A stretch of DNA of 64,000 nt from Todiramphus chloris collaris (lineage: Eukaryota; Chordata; Aves; Coraciiformes; Alcedinidae): contig JANVCC010000125.1 of NCBI GenBank assembly GCA_025345505.1, positions 544,400 through 608,399 of the forward strand. The letters run 5' to 3'. Of the stretch, positions 59,423 to 64,000 are shown piece by piece (position 1 is the first letter of the stretch; each line of letters opens with the position of its first letter). Under the pieces are notes generated by a model. The model made no database searches. It saw only the letters and a list, made by a program, of their open reading frames with translations, and had not been told where the DNA came from. Made by a program: the position numbers and the translations under genes.

Positions 59423-62400
59423 ATTATAGCTGCTTAAATTTTATGCTTTCAGTGTAAGCAGATTCCTTTGGCTCCTTCTGTAGTTAATGAAGTTACAGAG
59501 ATACTGTAAAAGTAATAATTGCGTCCTATGATAGGTGCCTCAAGTAAGCAAGGTGCCTTTGGAGGTACCCATTACCATTTCTGAAGTTCAAAGTCAGCAT
59601 CACTAGTTGAGCTCAGCTTGTAGGTGAGGTAAATCCCACTTTTTCTTTTTTCCTTTGTGAAAAGCAGCATGTGTTGTTCAAGCGTGGCAAAGCCCGTGCT
59701 AACTTTCTTCTTGTGATGCCTCCTGGCCGTGTGCTGCTGACCAGTGACTGGACAGTGCTCTTTTTCTTTGAAAATTCATCATTTTCTTTGTTCTCTGCAT
59801 TTTTAACTCCAGACAAAAGTTTTTTATTTTATTTTCCCATAATCTTTGAATTCTTTTCTCACTCCTCGTACTGTGGTTTCCATTATGCATTTTAGCAGTT
59901 TACCTGTGCTAAAAATAAGTGTTATAATTGTGACTGTCGTTAGATTTGTTCCACGCAGTTGCATATACAACACCAAAGTGTTCCTAGAACTGCTCCGTTC
60001 CTTATTGCTGGGTTAGAGCTGGGGTCTGTTTGGAGATGGTGCTTTTCTCCGAGGTGAGGTTAATTCTATTCAGGAATCCCAGTCCTACTTCCCCCTGATT
60101 TTTGCTACAGTTTCTGCCCAGCGTTCTGCTAAAACTGGGAGCATTGGCAAGCGGCTGCCTTGGCAACTGACAGCAAATTAACTTTGGGTTAGTCTACAAG
60201 GCGTATTTATTCTGGGGCTTTCAACTTTAAATGAAAGCATGGATCATCGGAAGCGTGTTCCTTGGAAATGGAAGAATGAACAGCTGTTTCATGCTCCTTC
60301 CTTTAAATCTCTGAGAGTTGGGGCTCTGGTCGTAGGCAGCTTTAAATAACATTTAAGGATGGAGCAAATAGCAGCCTGCTAGTCTACTGTGATTCACTTG
60401 CAGAGCTGATCTAAGATGTTGGAGGTTTAAATAAGCTGACATCCTTTTAACTCACTTGTGTGAATTTTAGTATTTTTTTTTCCCCTCATACAAATCATAC
60501 ACAAGACCATAACCTTGATTTTTTACATTTTTTTTTTTCTCCCTGCCTTCTTTTTCATAATATCACATGTGTTTCATTATAAACCAGTTTGTTGTTTGCT
60601 TGTTTGTTTTTTTTTCCTTTGGAAAGAATGACAGCTACTGGGTTTTTTTTATAACAAGATCCTAACATCTATAAATGAAAGATAGGACTCTGGACAAGCA
60701 AACCTTGTGTGGGTAGAGAATGAGTTGTGGACTAAACAATTGATGGCATGATGAAAGTTAATCCAAGGACCCTGAGAAATTAAATACTCTGGTAGTTCAG
60801 GATTTATATCCAACCCCTAAAATTGGTCCTGCCTAAGCAGCAGAACTTCTGATATCCATAGTCATATGTGTTTGCCCTGCCAGAGAAAAACATTCAAGGG
60901 AAAGCATAGAAAAGCAATCCAGACAGTACAATGAAAGCAAAAGATTCCACATCATCTGGGCTTGTTACAGCCTCTCTTTGTGGGACCCTTACTGAAGATT
61001 GTGCCCTATCAGCTGGAATATGTGCCAAGACATCTTCCCTGTCCTGTGATCTCCGGATTCATGGATACCTGAACTCCCTCAGTGATTTTCAGAGTGATAT
61101 TTTAAGACAAACTGAGACCAGTAACCCTTCCAAACCTCTTGTTCAAGCTGGACCATAGCAAAGCCACATTGATGCAGAATTTCACGGACTTGGGAGCCAA
61201 ACGGTAAAGCCTGGTGCGTACAAAACTCCTCTGAGAGTGAGGATCTCTCATTCTTGTCCACCCAAGGATTAATACATTGATAAACTGATTATAAAACAAA
61301 TACACAATCATCAATCTGTGTGACATATCCTAGTTGGTTCTTATGCTATTTGAACATTCTAACTTGGAGAAGCTCTTCCTTACCTCCTCCTCATCCGTGT
61401 CCTTAACATTTCTGTATTCCTAACTGTTCAGTAGCCTAGCTCTGTGGCTGTTTCCTTTTGTCTCATCTCAGTAAATATTTTAGTTTTATTTTTTTTTTTT
61501 CTTAATCTTCATCTCCTCTTTTATCATCCTTTGTCATAAACGTGTAAAAGCTAATGAACACTTTCTAATTTCAATAACTGTATTACATCTTGTTTTCTTT
61601 CTCCTGACAGCTCTAAGAATGATCTCCAAACACAAAATCTACATAATTCTCATTGAATGTTTTATCAGGAAGGTATTTTACTTTACAGAGTCCAAATAAG
61701 CAAATAGCAAGTCTGTAAGTACATTATAATTACAGATTACAGACTAATTAGAGAGTTATTTATGCCTGAAGATTACGTGCTAATTATACATGAAGTTATT
61801 ATGGAAAAACTGGCAAGTGGTATAGAAGCAATTACTATAAAATTGTAAGTAGATGCCATTTGATTTTATGATTATTTGCACCATATGAAATAATAAGTTG
61901 CCAAAAATCAGACCGGGCTGGCTTGTCACATCTGACAGCTTTGACTTTTTAGTACCCTTAAGTCTCCAAGCCCACCAAGAAACATTTCACAGTCGCTCTG
62001 CGAAGGCACAGGCACCTAAGCACCTCCTGTTAGAGTACTAAGTGCCACAGCAAGCACTGCTACACGAAGCTCTTCCCACTCTGATCTTATCCTGGGGTGG
62101 GGGAAATGTTTGTTTAGTCCCTTCTTTCTGACAGGTTTCTTTTTGTTTTCTTTTTTTTTTTTACCTTTTTTATCCCCCCCATCCCAATTGTTTTCAAGTG
62201 CCCTCTGGTCTATACGCCCGTCAGAAACAGCAAGTTGTGCTCTTTCAAGTAGGGATGGAAGTAGTGATGCTTGTGACAGAGCCAGGATCCTTCTGGAGTT
62301 CATTTCACAGCCTGAGGAGCAGCCAAGCAAGAGACTGTTTCCTTCACAAATGTCTGAAATTGTCCTCTTGCCCGAGGAGAGTCAGAGGCAGCTGTAGTTC

Positions 62401-63390
62401 TCAGTCTCAGGTTTTAAGTGTCTCTCAAAGGAGCCAGACGTTCATCTGTTGAGAACATCTTGAATAATCGAAGGTCACAAAAAAAAGCCTAATAAATTAA
62501 ATTTCATTAAATAGAGCTTTTTTTTTTTTTTGGTTTAACTCCTTAATTTGCAAAGGCTAATTTCTGTGAAATAGAGAATAAATTGCTCCATCATTTCAGC
62601 GCCAAGCCAAAAATCACATGTAAAGGCAAAGGTCATCTTACCCTAGACTGTGTGTGCTCGAATGTGTGTTTTCCTGCCAGATCTGTAGCACTTGAAGGAG
62701 GAAGACTCTTTTGTGCAGATGAAAGTAATTCACAGATGAACATTTGTAGTGAAAGTGAAGAAGTTGGTGACTGTGTAATGTGCTTGTAGTGGTCCATGAT
62801 GTTTGACTTAAGGCATGTTTTTAAGCAAGTGAGAAATCCAGTTCCCTACTGACTGTTCTGGGAGGAGAGTTCATCTCGTGATCTCAAGTGACGGTGAAGC
62901 TGTCACTGAAGTTTCTGACTCAATTAAGATTTAAATAATGCCTAGCAAATGGGCCAGAGTCATTAGGAGAGGCTGAGGGACACTCTGGCACTTCAGGAGG
63001 GTTTATGAGGGCACAAGAAAGCTCGTTTCACACGCTTCTGTAGGCTCAGGGAGAGGACTTGGGTGGTGCTGTCCCCAGAACGTGCTTCTCAGTCTTCCCC
63101 CTCCGAGCTGTTGTGCTTTGTGTCTATTCTACTCTTCACTCTGCGGTGTATGTTGGTGTCCTGCTTTGTGTTAGAACAGAACTAATTCTGTTCAGTGATT
63201 CTCATCTTCAGCGAGGTCTCCTCCAGAGCAGCTGCGCTTTCTGAAGTGAACGCCGTGTTTTTGCAGACATCCTCTGCTTCTGGCAGCGATACCTCTTGGT
63301 GTTCATAGAGTTGCTGGCAAGAATTAGTGTGTGCACAAAGGCTCTTGCTTATACTTGCTCCTGCGGGACCCAGGTCACTGATGAATCTTG
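59423..63390. other. Unique AT-rich DNA
   Basis: No gene is recognised in 4 kb. T-tracts lie at 60528-60538, 61490-61500 and 62518-62531. The interval 61680-61880 is AT-rich with repeated TAATTA and CTAATTA cores. Open frames are 104 codons or less. Confidence 0.5.
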
Positions 63391-63900
63391 TGTGCCGTGT
63401 TCTGGGGGGCAGAGGAGCAGATGGGACGGGTCTGACCAACAAGGGATTCCATCCCATCGACATCATATTCAGTATAAAGCTGAGGGATCATGAGGCTCAA
63501 GCTCTCTTCTTCAATGTCCAGAATCCAAGGAGAGCTCTGTCCATTCTGTCTTCAGTCTCAGTCTGTGTGTTCCTGAATCCAGTTCCAGAAAGCAGATCTG
63601 GAATCTGATTCCTGTCTGCTGCTGAGTCCAGCCTGGGACTTGCCCAGTGCCTGCTGCACAACATCAGTGGTGACAGTGATGGAGCTGCCATCAGAGGGGA
63701 TGGGGTTGATACTGGGTTTGTGAATATTTGCATATATTTCATTTGATTGTTATTATTGTCATTTAAACTGGTTCAGTTTCATTTTCTAATCCATGTGTGT
63801 CTGTCTGGTTGCCAATCCCTTCCCCTTTTGGAAGGGATGGGGGTTGATAGGTGATGTCTGCTATTGTCTCAGCCCTAACCCTTGGCAGCTGGTGGTCAAG
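63391..63900 (+). mobile_element. Probable LTR at window end (avian ERV type)
   Basis: The block reads as a plus-strand LTR. A U3-like part has 'ggagcagatgggacgggtct' and a TATAAA at 63473-63478. A pyrimidine-rich segment follows, then 'cttgcccagtgcctgctg' and 'gtgatggagctgccatcaga'. After that comes a T-rich R/U5-like part ('tttgcatatatttcatttga', TTATTATTG) and the GC-rich 'ttttggaagggatggggg'. This layout parallels the minus-strand LTR at 23 kb. Neither end is certain and the element may continue past 64000. No coding sequence is visible. Confidence 0.5.
63473..63478 (+). promoter_or_regulatory. TATA box of the probable terminal LTR
   Basis: TATAAA within 'attcagtataaagctgaggg', placed where the U3/R junction would be expected for the LTR-like block. 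Confidence 0.4.
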
Positions 63901-64000
63901 ACACCCTTCTGGGGGACAAACTGCCTAGATCCCAGTCCCTTTTCCAGTTAGTATTTAATGCAAAGAAGCCCAGCTTCAAGAGGAAGCAATGGAAACATAA

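Overview
The window looks like non-coding DNA from a bird (or a closely related sauropsid). The main reason is at least twelve CR1 non-LTR retrotransposon fragments with typical avian signatures: 5' truncation, an ORF2 carboxy terminus followed by a short 3' UTR reading 'gatgatcttgaaggtc...ttccaacc', and a tail of ATTCTATG/ATTCTGTG octamers with no poly(A). Several LTR-like blocks resemble avian endogenous retrovirus LTRs. I could not assign a species, and I recognised no host protein-coding gene, exon, tRNA, rRNA or known microRNA. The open reading frames present are short (168 codons or fewer) and most lie in transposon remnants, pyrimidine microsatellites or unique AT-rich DNA. The window is therefore best read as intergenic or deep intronic sequence.

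Layout. 1-6.8 kb: unique AT-rich DNA with a 31-bp tandem duplication, A-rich tracts and one G-quadruplex-like run. 6.8-15 kb: three CR1 fragments, a perfect 3 x 21-bp minisatellite and a long pyrimidine microsatellite. 18.8-20.7 kb: the longest CR1 copy. It retains ORF2 sequence on both sides of a deletion that removes central reverse-transcriptase motifs, is interrupted by a second CR1 3' end, and carries five tandem copies of a 24-bp unit in its 3' UTR. 23-24 kb: a minus-strand LTR (ERVL-like) next to a plus-strand LTR-like segment with a polyadenylation signal. 24.8-25.8 kb: two CR1 copies about 136 bp apart. 25.8-45 kb: mainly unique sequence, with a short CpG-rich block near 36.1-36.45 kb, a 121-bp tandem duplication at 38.54 kb, a T28 tract beside an acidic reading frame at 40.8-40.95 kb, and several simple repeats. 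45-59.5 kb: five more CR1 fragments, an LTR-like block at 48 kb, a 42-bp inverted repeat with arms about 1.3 kb apart, and a pentamer microsatellite containing a 10-N assembly gap. The last ~600 bp look like another LTR that may run past the window edge.

How it works together: nothing here forms an operon, pathway or dedicated system. The structure reflects repeated retroelement insertion, truncation, local tandem duplication and template-switch-like rearrangement. Ten of the twelve CR1 pieces point the same way, a weak hint that if the window is intronic the host gene runs on the minus strand. Coordinates of repeat boundaries are approximate by about 5-30 bp, because they were placed by eye against remembered family consensus features.
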